Shown: piece after piece, positions 1-10,900 of the stretch
Position numbering within the stretch: the first letter of the stretch is position 1
How the letters are laid out: every line of letters begins with the position of its first letter
Assembly (NCBI GenBank): GCA_003427395.1
Contig: BFEA01000102.1
Coordinates: forward strand, 1,731,789 to 1,763,410
DNA: 31,622 bases
Reading direction: 5' to 3'
DNA from: Chara braunii
Lineage: Eukaryota > Streptophyta > Charophyceae > Charales > Characeae
The notes under the pieces: model-generated
Seen by the model: only the letters and a program-made list of their open reading frames with translations
Told to the model about the DNA's origin: nothing
Databases searched by the model: none
Position numbers and translations under genes: made by a program

Positions 1-156
1 AAGAAGAACTCTCTCTCTCTCTGTGTCCAGTACTAACCTGTGAAGTTGGCGCCTTGATGCAGGTACCACGAAGATGGAGCTGGAGCGATGGCGCCACAGG
101 TAAGTAACACTGGCCTCCGCCAGTCTCTCTCCCACTCTACGATCTACCACCTACCA
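1..156. other. No gene recognised; CT-rich start with a splice-donor-like site
   Basis: I see no coding signal. A short CT repeat sits at 11-22. Positions 97-105 read CAGGTAAGT, a perfect match to a plant 5' splice site. It is one of seven CAGGTAAG octamers on the plus strand of this window. Confidence 0.4.
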
Positions 157-256
157 GCGCCCAGCGCTGAAGACTACAGCTACAGCTATGGCGCCCAGCG
201 CTGAAGACTACAGCTACAGCTATGGCGCCCAGCGCCGAAGACTACAGCTAGCGCTA
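157..256. repeat. 34-bp tandem repeat, about 2.8 copies
   Basis: Units start at 157, 191 and 225 and contain CCCAGCGCTGAAGACTACAG. The third copy has one T to C change (GCGCCGAAG) and then diverges, with a partial echo (AGCGCTGAAGACTACTACAG) at about 270-290. 34 is not a multiple of three, so a protein repeat is unlikely. Confidence 0.85.
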
Positions 257-523
257 CCACTAAGGCCTAGCGCTGAAGACTACTACAGCGCTCCTCCTGA
301 GTGCTGCGGCCGAATCCTGAAGACTACTTGTGCCTACTGAACACTACCTACCCGTGAAGTGCATGGGAACCTCCTATGTACTACGGGTGTGCCTCTTGAG
401 CCTGCCGAAGGGAGGCAGAGGCTGCAGCTGCAGCTCCTGCTCGAGCACGTGAGGAACAGGCTATTTTGGGCCTGTTCCGCATCCCTGTGTCCGTGCCTGA
501 GTCTTAGGGCAGGTCGAAACAAT

Positions 524-709
524 GAGGGCCTGAAAATGGCCCTCCGTTTCAGGCTGAAAACTCTGGGTCTGAAAAGACCCAGAAATAGGCTGAAACGAGG
601 TAGGGCCTGCAGGCCCTCGTTTTTCAGCATCCAGGCTGAAACGAATGGGGCCTGTAAGCCCTAAGTTTTAGGCTTTTAGGCTGAATGTCCAGGACGGGCC
701 CTGCAGGGC
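524..709. repeat. Array of five short hairpins/palindromes spaced by AGGCTGAAA
   Basis: Perfect self-complementary segments follow one another: 524-530 with 538-544 (7-bp stem); 563-570 with 575-582 (8-bp stem closing a GAAA loop); 603-616 (14-bp palindrome centred on CCTGCAGG); 648-651 with 658-661; and 698-709 (12-bp palindrome centred on CTGCAG). AGGCTGAA recurs at 551, 587, 633 and 678, giving a period of about 36-46 bp. Open frames exist on both strands but resemble no family I know, and their basic, proline/leucine-rich composition follows from the repeats. Confidence 0.7.
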
Positions 710-1043
710 ACTTGTGGCTACGCAGTATGCCACACCAGGACTCCTACACGACAGGTCTACAGATCGCACCCCTGCGACCTCTGGACCCTACGACGCCTAT
801 CAACAATTACAAATACACAGGTCACGGGTTCAACTCTAAGGGTCAACACTGATACTATACACAGGTAAGGTTGGGGTTTAGGGATCGAACCCTGGGATCT
901 GCAGCAGCTACTGCTAACTGGTGAATACCGTTTCAACACGGACAGTCATGCTTTTTTTGAGTGTATAGTGAATATGACAACACACCGAGGTAATGTATAG
1001 AGTCTATAGACATACACATTTTTTTTATTAATTTATTTATTTA
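710..1043. other. No gene recognised
   Basis: AT-rich towards its end. It contains a CAGGTAAGG donor-like site (862-870). A reverse-strand GGGTTCGATCCC resembles a tRNA T-arm near 885-900, but no complete cloverleaf can be drawn around it. Confidence 0.4.
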
Positions 1044-1191
1044 CCGGAAAATATGGGGTATCCGGATATGCATCCGGAGAGGGTATCCGGACCGGTCCGG
1101 ATCTTCCAGAAATTTCCAGTGTTCCAGAAGTCCGGAAGGACCCGGAAGGTCCGGGTTCCGGGGCCCGGATTCGATCCGGGTTCCGGCCCGG
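1044..1191. repeat. CCGG-dense block (14 CCGG in 148 bp)
   Basis: CCGG tetramers occur at 1044, 1062, 1074, 1087, 1092, 1097, 1132, 1142, 1151, 1158, 1165, 1176, 1183 and 1188, mostly as TCCGG or CCGGA. The block contains small palindromes such as TCCGGACCGGTCCGGA at 1086-1101 and lies directly after an AT-rich stretch. No coding frame is recognisable. It could be a degenerate simple repeat or a methylation-dense transposon end. Confidence 0.7.
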
Positions 1192-1214
1192 CGTAGCTAT
1201 GCTTCAGGGTGATT

Positions 1215-1606
1215 CCCTGATGTCATATTCAGTTCTGAACCAAGTTTTGCAGCAAGGTTCTGCCACTGTTCACTGGTGAACATAAGCATCTCTTTTCCCT
1301 TACAATGCTGGTCAGCAATCCAAAATCCTTAACCCAGTTGTTAGCAAATGCAGTTATCATGGAATCTGTTCTGGCAATTGCTGGCAACGGTATGAATCTA
1401 GCACATTTTGAAAATCTGTCAATTATTACCAAAATTTGTCTGTTCCCGTTTTCTCTGGTTACCAGCATGTCTTTGAAGTCCATGGCTAGTGACTGGTCAG
1501 GGCTTTCAGGTATGGGAAGAGGCTTTAGTAAGCCTAAAGGTGCCTGTGTCCAGGGATTGTTCCTTTGACAAACCTGGCAACTTTCAAAATATACCCACCA
1601 AAACAC
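1215..1606 (-). pseudogene. Retrotransposon integrase fragment (Ty3/gypsy)
   Basis: This is a truncated core of a retroelement integrase, the enzyme that inserts cDNA into the host chromosome. Reading from 1606 downward the peptide carries the second half of the zinc-binding domain (CQVCQRN), the linker APLGLLKPLPIP, the first catalytic Asp in AMDFKDML, then VIIDRFSKCARFIPLP and NNWVKDFG. After SIV the frame shifts, so the expected SDRD segment with the second catalytic Asp is lost and the reading frame ends near 1229. The first histidines of the zinc domain and everything after the second Asp are missing. About 125 residues remain of an integrase normally around 400. It is closest in wording to the plus-strand element's integrase, but it is a separate, inverted copy. 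Confidence 0.88.
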
Positions 1607-1848
1607 AGACGGAGAACACTGCTGATTTCTGGGTTTTGCCGCTGAAATGTATGCCCTGCTGAGATCCCCACGTTGTCCTCAGTACTCTAGGTCTGTGTGT
1701 GTGTGCGTGCTTGCTGGTCCTTGAGCCTGTCTGAGTACACGTCTGCCTGAGTCTGTGTGTGGCCCGACAGGGCACTCATGTGTTGAGAGGCCCGCGGGGC
1801 CGGTACTTACGTGTGGCCATAACATTGAGGGTTGCAGCGGGAAAAACC
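1607..1848. other. No gene recognised
   Basis: A GT microsatellite lies near 1690-1710. The sequence is otherwise mixed, with short open frames that look spurious. It separates the integrase fragment from the repeats that precede the large element. Confidence 0.35.
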
Positions 1849-1945
1849 ACTCAAGTAACGGGGAGTAGGCCCGCAACACTTAGAGCAGCGGTAGAAAAAC
1901 ACTCAAGTAGCAGGTAGGCCTGTGCCACTCAAGTAGTGGTAGATG
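1849..1945. repeat. About 38-bp imperfect tandem repeat (CACTCAAGTAG core)
   Basis: CACTCAAGTA recurs near 1850, 1890 and 1927, each followed by a G-rich segment, and the first two by AGTAGGCC/GGTAGGCC. The copies are degenerate. The array abuts the 5' end of the large retroelement and could be part of its LTR edge or older DNA. Confidence 0.6.
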
Positions 1946-1973
1946 TGTCGGGAACTGGAGGCCGAGCAGAAGG

Positions 1974-3102
<1,129 letters not shown>

Positions 3103-3105
3103 ATT

Positions 3106-3120
3106 TGGTATCGGAGCTGG
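3106..3120 (+). promoter_or_regulatory. Primer binding site, initiator Met tRNA type
   Basis: TGGTATCGGAGCTGG lies 3 bp after the LTR's terminal CA. The canonical plant tRNA-iMet complement begins TGGTATCAGAGC, so there is one substitution (A to G) in the first 12 bases. It is the site where a tRNA would prime minus-strand cDNA synthesis. Confidence 0.85.
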
Positions 3121-4714
3121 TTCGAGTAGCTCCGCTGGCGGCCTTCGCAACAGCTGTTTGGTGCTTCGCTGGATAATGGTGGGGCAGTGATAACACTTGT
3201 GCATTGGCGAGAGGCGGCCCAGGGTCGTGTGGGCGCGCCAGGAAGGCTATGTGGCGACATAGGGGTGCATGTTGGATGATGAGAGCTAGCTGACGGCAAT
3301 TTAAGCCGAGGTGGAACTCCATTGCATTGTGGGTTGTGCCGAGGCGTCGACCGGTCATCGTAAATGCACGTCAGATTACTGATGAAAAATCTGTGGTTGG
3401 GGGCAGCACTGTGAGGTACGTTGCTCCTTACCTTATCTACCCTCCTCATTACATCTTACCGTGAGGATATGAGTTCTGTCTTGAGAGTCCTCTCATTCTG
3501 AGGTATCGCAAGCGCTCAACCTTGACAGTCGAGATTCTTCCTGGGGAGCAAGCTGGTGGGAGACGGGCGTTGCCTCTGAAGGGCCCTGGATGAAGCACTC
3601 AGGTCATGGTCACCAGCTGCGCTATAGAGGAAACGTGGACTGACCAGTTGTACACGAGACGCATACTAGACCGTCTCTAATATTTTTGGCGGATCCAACT
3701 TGAATTCTGGTTGTGATCATCGTCCTTTCTGCAACGTTAAATAATTCCTGAGGACCTTGGGGGCTGTCCTTAAACTGCCTCGTGATCAGCCCGATCAACC
3801 AGATGTACGGCTCGTTGCACGCAAGGATAAAGAAGGGGCAGGACTGGTCATAGGTTCCTGGGCACAGGGGTGGGCCGATTGCACACCTTCAGACACGTCA
3901 TTGAACCAGAGCTTCAGGACATCTACATCAAGTGACCACTCAAGAGGGATAAAGCGGGAGGGAGGATACCAGTAAACAGTTCAAGTGTTATGATCCTGGC
4001 CAATTTCGAAGTACACATTCATCAGATAGTACAATGCCGTCCAATTGCAAAAAGGAATGAATGAACTTGAGAGGAGAGAGAGGGTAAGAAGAAGAAGGAA
4101 GAAAGAAAGAAGAAGAAGATGATGTACACCAGCATAGACAAATGATAAAGCTCTTCTTCTTCGCCAAACACTCTCCTCCTCCTTTACTCCTCTCTTATTC
4201 ACACAAGAAATAATAATACAATGTTGAATGGCTGAACCAGAATCAATGTCCGAATCCCTCTTCTACTGCAGGTATCACTTCAGGTCCACCATAGCCATGG
4301 CCACCATCCTCAAGCCCATGAGCAAAACTCAGAAATCAGTTGTGCGTCTTAGTCCGTGTTTGGTCGGGTCATCACACGATTGTCTTTTATTGATAATTTT
4401 CCATTCTGCATGCACAACTAGCAAGTGATTTTATTTTATTTTTGACTAGTTAGTTGTGACGGACATTGCTAACAACTAACAGATAGCTGCAGATAGGTAG
4501 TACACATTCCTTGCTGCATTGCAATCTGTCTCAGACTAGTGAAAAGTAGGAATAGAATTGTTTGTAGGAATCTGAGATTATCTGCTAGTACCGCTTGGAG
4601 ACTTTCTGACAAACTGGACCAAGTATTTATATCTTTATTTTTAGTTGGTTGGATACCATGCTGCGGTAGGTCCCAGCGAGGACACTAACGCAGATAGCAG
4701 ACCACACATAGCTC
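3121..4714 (+). other. Untranslated leader of the plus-strand element
   Basis: No gag-like frame is visible between the primer site and the ATG at 4715. The short frame at 3757-3975 resembles nothing known to me. A CT-rich acceptor-like end (CTCTTCTACTGCAG) finishes at 4271. The leader also contains a reversed LTR-end-like insertion, listed separately. Confidence 0.6.
3981..4202 (-). repeat. Reversed LTR-end fragment similar to 11985-12190
   Basis: The reverse complement of this stretch follows the plus-strand sequence at 11985-12190 in the same order: a GGAGGAGGA-rich start, GCTGGTGTACATC, a CTTCTTC-rich tract, GCAATTGG followed by CGGCATT or GGGCATT, and a GAAT...CTTCG/CATCG end leading into GGCCAG versus GGTATCAG. 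It therefore looks like the 3' end of an LTR of another element, inserted or left behind in opposite orientation inside this leader. Confidence 0.6.
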
Positions 4715-6711
4715 ATGAGTGGAGATGACAGTGGGGTTGATAGACTAGAGGAGGACGATAGGAGATTAACCAGAAGACGGGCACTCAGTCGACCGACCAC
4801 TTTCCTAGTGTTAGAACAAGGAGAGGAAAGGAGGCTGCGGAGAGAAGCCAGAGAGGGGAATATTGCAGAGGGCTAGGGAAACAGCAGCCAACACCGGAAG
4901 GGCACTTACTCTCTACACAAGCCTCCTCTCAGGCATCTTTGTCAGGTGTCAGTCAGGGAATCTCCCAGGCTTCCGTTAGTCAATCTGCTGGCCTGCAGGT
5001 CAGCCAGCAGCAGCCAATGTCAGATGAGAATTATGAGATCCAAGAAACGAATGCCCTCCATGATCAGTTACGGCGCCAGTTGCGTGAAGTGGAAGAAAGG
5101 AGAGAGAGCAAGACTTAGAAAAGCTAGACTAGAGGCAAGGGAGAGGAGTTAGGTAAGTTAGAAGCTATAGATGAATCAGTACTCGATCTTGTAACGTTGT
5201 CCTTCGGAACTCCCTTCTGAGTGTAGCCGAAGTACAAGCCGTGCAGCAAGAGATGCTGGCTGCACTGATAGCTGGTCAGAATCAGATTCTGACCGCACTG
5301 CAGGCGACACGACCTCCGGTCAGGCAGCCACAGTATGTTGTAGCTCCACCTACGGTTGCAGGTCCCACCGTGACGATGCAGCCGATAGGGCAACCCTCTA
5401 CTCACCAATTTGGCATACCCATATCAGGCGGTCTAGTAGCAGGTAGTAGTGGGCAGGTCCTGTACAACCTTCTTCATTTCCCCAGGTTCCTGTACAACCT
5501 TCTTCATTTTCCGAACCAGTGGTTGCCACTACAGGGCAGCCACAAGTGCAACAAACTTTGCAACAGGGTCCACAGCGGCAGCAGCAGTAGCAATTGCCGC
5601 TGGCGTGACCTGTCCCACCGGTTACACAACCGATGTGGCAAGCACAAGTTGTACCACCCATGCAGTGGACACCCAAGATACCCTTGATGGCACCTAAACC
5701 CTTCTCTGGCAACAAGAAGAAGGAAGAGGATTTGGATACCTGGGTGAGAACTGTATCAGCTTATGTGAGGCACAAACTCACTAGGACAAAGGAGGAAGTC
5801 ATTGTCGCTGCGTCCTTTCTAGGAGGATCTTCAGCCAGGTGGTTGAATGGGTTAGTACATCATAAGGGCTACGGTTAGAACTTCGATGGCTGCGCACAGG
5901 CCAGATCATTGGAGGAGTACGGACGGTTCTATAGCAGGTGGCATGACCCCCAAGGGGCTCCGAAGGCCACCGACTCTCTGGCTAGTCTGGGATCAAAGAG
6001 ATACCGGACAGTACGGGAAGTAACGGATGCCATAGAGCGATTGATTGTGGCTGCCGGCGTGCGGTATGAACCCCAAAATAAGTTGGTCAATGAGGCTAGG
6101 CTACCGACAGTACTCTTGACAACTTACTTGCGTGTTTGCCTACAAACGTCAAAAATAAGTTGGTCAATGAGGCCTCCATCGACATGCATAACTTTGCTTC
6201 ATTCAGCAAGAAGGTCTTAGACATTGAGGCTAGGCTCGTGAGTGCCCAGCAGGGACCGGTAGACGAGAGAAAGAAGGAGCTCCCTCAAGATTGGAAGAAG
6301 AAGAGCAACCTCATGTTCGTTGACCATGACGTCAAGCGACTGAGATTGATGGCTCCTCTGACCTTGGGCAAGCAACAAAGTTGGATGGGGGTGGAGACAC
6401 TCTAGATGGTTGAGTGGTCGCTCCTATCACGGAAAAGACTAAGCGGGCCGAAAAAACAAAAGGCAGGTCAGTCGAACGGTCAATATGACCAAGGAACACC
6501 CATATGGGTAAAACTTGATCTAGAGTACGAGGTGTGGCGAGACCGCGTTGCTCGAGGCGCTTGCGTAAATTCTGGCCAGTATGGGCACACAATGGCCAAG
6601 TGCAAGAGGAAGCGGGTCGCCACGAAGGTCGCGTCCTCAATAGTGACGGTCGGATCTTCAAACTTTGGTGGTGCTTCTACGGGCACTTCGCAGGGAAACA
6701 CCTCGGGCTAG
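4715..6711 (+). pseudogene. gag polyprotein, broken (plus-strand element)
   Basis: Gag forms the cytoplasmic particle that packages element RNA. The likely start is ATG 4715 (MSGDDSGVDRLEEDDRR), followed by a charged segment stopped at 4874. Recognisable pieces then lie in different frames: a Gln/Ser-rich coiled-coil segment (about 4950-5115), MLAALIAGQNQILTALQ (about 5250-5300), a capsid piece around PKPFSGNKKKEEDLDTWV (5690-5876), and its continuation (5909-6360). A CCHC zinc knuckle lies at 6562-6603, but its second Cys is Ser (C-x2-S-x4-H-x4-C), so zinc binding should be impaired. A local rearrangement at 6077-6105 repeats downstream sequence. At least five stops or frameshifts interrupt the roughly 660-codon span. 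Confidence 0.85.
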
Positions 6712-6723
6712 TAGGAGTGTTAG

Positions 6724-7330
6724 CCTCTCTTACTCGTGTTGAAGTGGTAAGCTCACCTTCTCCATTTCAAAATTGACCCATTGATCGCCCCACAAACAGA
6801 TCTAGACCAATCGATGCTCTGTTCGATGGATGTGTTTGACTCTTAGAGTTAGAAACTGAGTGGTTAGAGAAAGACCCTAGAGACTTCTGGGCGATGTTAA
6901 ATAAAGGTCCAAAAGGTGAACATTTCGTGGTAGAAGTCGATGTAGGTGGCCGAAAGGTTGGCACCTTCGCGAACATAGGTTCTACGCGAAACTTCATCAG
7001 ACGTGCTCGTGTGGATAGGTTGCGCTTAGGGGACCAAGTGCAGCGGCTTAGCATGTTTGTAGCATGTACCTTAGCCAACAAGCACTCCATGGTATTAAAG
7101 GACGATAGGACGCAGTCTGCACCTTCTCCTATGGAGGAGGGGAACTGAGCACAAGATCTCGTTCCTAGTTAGCGAAGAGCTGCCATTCGACATGTTGCTA
7201 GGCATATACTACCTCGAGGTTGCTAAGGCTTAGTTCGATTGGGATATGCACAAGCTACTAGATGGAAGGACCGTTATGCTGCAAAAGTTTGAAGGCTAGC
7301 AGACTAGTGGAGAACTATTGTTGCATGTGC
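6724..7330 (+). pseudogene. Retroviral-type aspartic protease, inactive
   Basis: This domain would cut the Gag-Pol polyprotein. A continuous frame from 6894 gives MLNKGPKGEHF, VVEVDVGGRKVGTF and then the active-site region ANIGSTRNFI. The family's D-T/S-G triad is replaced by N-I-G, with the Asn codon at 6972-6974, so catalysis is lost. The C-terminal part reappears in another frame near 7145-7230 with ELPFDMLLGIYYLEVAKA, where families usually have a DxLLGMDWL-type motif, and then stops. It lies between the zinc knuckle and RT, as expected. Confidence 0.8.
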
Positions 7331-7477
7331 GCATCATCTTTCTATAACTACTACAAGCAGAATCGTGAGGAAGGTATGTACTTAGCCTTTAGACTGTCTC
7401 TGAGAAAGGGGAGGTCATAAAATCACCCCCGGAGATAGACGTAGTCATATTCATACCTTTTCGAGAAGACTTGGGGT

Positions 7478-8760
7478 GTGGTGGAAAAGGAGATTGTCCA
7501 TGCGATAGAAGTCGTCCCCTGTAGCAAAGTACCTAGAGGACAGATTTATAGGATGTCTCCTGCGGAGTTAGATAAGCTCCGCCGCAAGCTTAAGGAGCTT
7601 ACAGAAAAGGCCTGGCTTCCGCCAAGTACATCCCCGTACGAAGCGCCAGTTCTATTTGTCCCAAAGAAAAGGGGGACCTGAAGGATGTGCATTGATTATA
7701 GGGGCCTCAATGCCATCACCGTTGAGAACACGGAGCCCCTACCCCACATTGACGACCTCTTGGATAAAGCGCAGGGATGTCGGTACTTTACTAAGTTAAA
7801 TCTGAAGACCATCACAAAACCGCCTTTCAGACCGGGTGCAGTCTGCACAAGTTTGTGGTGATGCCCTTTGGCCTATGCAATGCTCCTGGGACGTTCCAGC
7901 ACGCAATGAACCGGATGTTTCATGAGTACTTCAACAATTTTATCGTCTTGTACCTCGACGATATTCTTATCTTTAGTAGGACTGTAGAGGAGCACGATGA
8001 GCACGTGAAAACAGTGCTAGGCTCGTCAGACAGCACCAATACAAGGTTAACTTGGAGAAATGCGAATTTGGTCGCACCAATATCTTGTATCTGGGTCATA
8101 AAATTTCCGCGGATGGATTAAGGTCGAACGATGCCAAAGTGGCTAGCATACGTGACTGGCATGGACCTCAGTCTGTGACTGAGGTGGGGTCCCTCTTGGG
8201 GATGACAGGCTACTATCACCCATTTGTGAAAAATTACAGCACGATAGCCTCTCCTCTAACTGACCTCACGCGCCTTGACACCCCTTGGGAGTGGACCGAA
8301 GAGTGTGAGGCAGCCTTCAAGAGAATGCAGTATGCCCTAACACACTATGAAGTCCTCAAGCTTCCGGATCATGAACAACCTTTTGTTGTGACCACAAACG
8401 TCGGCCAATATGGCATAGGTGCAGTCCTTGTGCAGGAGGAGGGGAAAAGGTTGAGGCCAATCGAGTACATGAGCAAAAAGATGCCATCTCATAAATTAGC
8501 TAAGTCCACGTATGAGCGTGAGCTCTATGCCCTATATAGAGAGTTGGTTCGTTGAGGCACTACCGCCTAGGCAGATTCTTTCATGCGAGATTTGACCATG
8601 AGACGCTGCCTTGGATCAAGACACAACCCGTGCTCTCCGACGCACTCAAGAGGTGGATTGAAGTCATAGACATCCATGACTTCAAGCTCGACCCTCTAAA
8701 GGGAGAGGACAACAAAGTGGCTCATGCACTATCACAAAGGGCAGACTATCTGTCACACTA
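7478..8760 (+). pseudogene. Reverse transcriptase and RNase H, inactive (plus-strand element)
   Basis: The RT begins with MVEKEIVHAIEVV and GQIYRMSPAELDKLR, then PYEAPVLFVPKKRGT before a stop at 7679. It continues in another frame as RMCIDYRGLNAIT and YFTKLNLK. In this first catalytic motif Asp is Asn (7799-7801), and the usual SGYHQI stretch after it is deleted. The next frame carries VMPFGLCNAPGTFQ and an intact YLDD (7951-7962). Another frame from 8052 has ILYLGHKISADG, the thumb/connection, and RNase H with VVTTNVGQYGIGAVL, where the first catalytic Asp is Asn (8397-8399). A stop at 8553 precedes FDHETLPWIKTQPVLSDALK and VAHALSQRADYL. The gene order confirms Ty3/gypsy. Confidence 0.92.
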
Positions 8761-8761
8761 G

Positions 8762-9965
8762 TGACTGAGTTAGGAATTTTTGACGATCTAACTCGACCCA
8801 TGGTGGAAGCCTATCGACAGGACGCGATCATGTATGAGATCCTCAGCAAACTGGAAGCTTAAGATAAGACTACTTCCGGAGAGTTTGCGCTGGTTGACGA
8901 CTTGTTGTTCCTTGAGAAGGCTAGGAATAAACGATTGTGTGTTGCAAATAGAGAAACTTTGCCTAGTCGGTTTTTAGGAGAGTGTCACGATGCAACCGGT
9001 CATTTAGGCTATAGAAAGACAGCAGCAAACTTAGTGCTGAAATTTTGGTGGCCCACAATGATGGATGATGCAAAGAAGTATGTAGAAACTTGCTAGGTTT
9101 GTCAACGTGACAAACCACGGACGCAAGCACCGCTTGGGCTTATCAAGCCCTTGCTGGGTCAAAGCGTATCCATGGATTTCATGGATACCCTTGTGACCAG
9201 CAAGAGCCGTAAATGGCACATCTTTGTCATTGTGAACAGATTCACGAAGTAAGCTAGCCTTATCGCTTTGCCTAAGACATCTAGGACTGGCCACGTCATC
9301 CAGCTATTTATGGACAACTGGGTACGTGACTTCGGTCTCCCTAACTCTATTGTAAGCGATAGGGATGTCAGATTCACTAGTGAATTGTGGCAAAGTACGG
9401 ACCAACAAATGGGAACCCTGGTGCAAATGACATCAGAGAACCACCTTGAGTCAAATGGTGAGGCTTAACAGATGAATTAGTGTAGCACTTGCTTCGACAT
9501 TATATTAAACCAAGTCGGCATGATTGGGACGAGAAGTTACCCCTCGTCGCCAGCGTGTACAACAGCGTCGTGCACAGCACTACCCGCATGACTCCCAACC
9601 AACTGCATCTTGGTTGGAAGCCCAGATCTGCATTAGAATAACCGGTGCCTGAAAATCAGCCAACTGCAGCCCTTGGCAGCATACAGTTCGCTGTCAAGTA
9701 CGAACAGATGCTGCAGCAGGTTGTAGAGCACATCAAGATAGCTCAAGATGCCATGGTTGCATTTGAGAACAGACACATACGACCATCTGAGTTTCAAGTA
9801 GGAGAACGACCCTGGGTAAAACAATCTAAACTAGGACAAGAGTTGGGAATGTCACGCAAATTGATGCCACAATACTTCGGGCCCAGGGAGGTCTGAGATG
9901 TAGTGGGAGATTAACCAGATGCACCGTCGTATATCACTCGCATCCCTGGTCACCTACATACTCAC
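8762..9965 (+). pseudogene. Integrase, inactive (plus-strand element)
   Basis: The zinc-binding domain is seen as GECHDATGHLGYRKT followed by YVETC-stop-VCQRDKPRT, so a stop falls between the two zinc cysteines (9096). The core has VSMDFMDTLV (first Asp), FVIVNRFTK with a conserved Asp turned to Asn (9235-9237), a stop at about 9250, NSIVSDRDVRFTSELW (second Asp) and HLESNGEA (catalytic Glu) before two more stops. The C-terminal domain follows at about 9645-9965 (MVAFENRHIRPSEFQVGE, then IPGHLHTHPVFHASKL), again with stops. All three catalytic acidic residues survive, but the frame does not. Confidence 0.9.
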
Positions 9966-10045
9966 CCTGTTTTCCATGCATCCAAGCTGGCACCTTTCGC
10001 TCTCACTGACCAGTTTCCCTCCAGAAGATAAATGTTGCCCCAACC

Positions 10046-10171
10046 ATGGACATACATGTGGACATTGTCGACATCGTTGAACACACTGATCCCCAAGACG
10101 ATCGGTTGTTCACAAGAGAAGAATTACTGAAGACTACTCCCCAAATTATATCAAGCTTGAAAGAAATTTGA
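10046..10171 (+). pseudogene. Chromodomain-like pol C-terminus
   Basis: A 41-codon frame ends in TGA at 10169-10171, immediately before the purine tract. It reads DIVDIVEH, then DPQDDRLFTREELLK and PQIISSLKEI. The same FTREEL signature occurs at the end of the minus-strand element's chromodomain. The beta-strand core normally lying between the VEH-like start and the acidic loop seems to be deleted. Chromodomains in chromoviruses direct integration to heterochromatin. The assignment rests on this parallel and on position. Confidence 0.55.
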
Positions 10172-10184
10172 AAGGGAAGCAGCC
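10171..10184 (+). promoter_or_regulatory. Polypurine tract
   Basis: AAAGGGAAG followed by CAGCC lies directly after the pol stop codon and just upstream of the 3' LTR. It is the expected primer for plus-strand DNA synthesis. The TG at 10185 would be the LTR start if the tract is used in the usual way, though clear LTR homology begins only at 10219. Confidence 0.65.
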
Positions 10185-10218
10185 TGCTAGAGGACTATCG
10201 AAGTAAAGCAGGCGTGAG

Positions 10219-10851
10219 TGCGAGGGTGTGACCCCTCGACAGATGGCCCTGCAGCAGGTGCATGCCCGCCCGAAGGGAAGGCGGGCCCCCTGAATCTCAA
10301 TGCGCCATGAACTCGTAAATTTTTGCATATCTTGGTCGGCTCCAGACAGTTGCCACAGGACAGTTCGTTATATCCGCCTTGCACGTGAGAAATGGGAAAG
10401 ATTTGTGAGCCTTCCAAGCCCTTCGAGGAATGTGGGGTACACAAGGAACATCGCACGAATGTGCCTGGGTGGTTGGACATGCCTAACCAAATCAGTCTCG
10501 GGCCACTGTCAGAAAGGGAGGAGACACCTTGGCCGAAACTGGAGCTACTGGATACTCGCTCTCACGTTGGCGTGGCAAGGCAAAGCGCCCGCCACTTTCT
10601 ATATAGAAAAAAGTCAGGTGCCAGGGATGGGATCCGGCACTTACACTTGCAAGCGGCGGTGCTGCGGGAGTGTGTACTCGCGGACTGCCTGTTGCACTAA
10701 CGTGAGGTGCAGGCGCGCGTGGGCGCCAAGAGGTGCAAGCCGCTGCTGAGGGCAGTGCTATAGCCAGCCCCCTGTAGCCGAGCTTGGCTTGTACCGAGTC
10801 AGCGGGTGGTGGCGGTCTTCGTGCATGAGGCGGAAGGTGTGGGTAGAGAAG

Positions 10852-10900
<49 letters not shown>

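Noticed and set aside
55-75. Primer binding site for another tRNA (TTGGCGCC near 47)
   Set aside because: Only eight bases match a Lys-tRNA-type site and no LTR end precedes it.
157-256. CRISPR-like array
   Set aside because: The 34-bp repeats are directly adjacent with no unique spacers.
885-935. tRNA or SINE on the minus strand (GGGTTCGATCCC)
   Set aside because: A T-arm-like hairpin is present, but no matching D-arm, anticodon arm or acceptor stem can be found at the right spacing.
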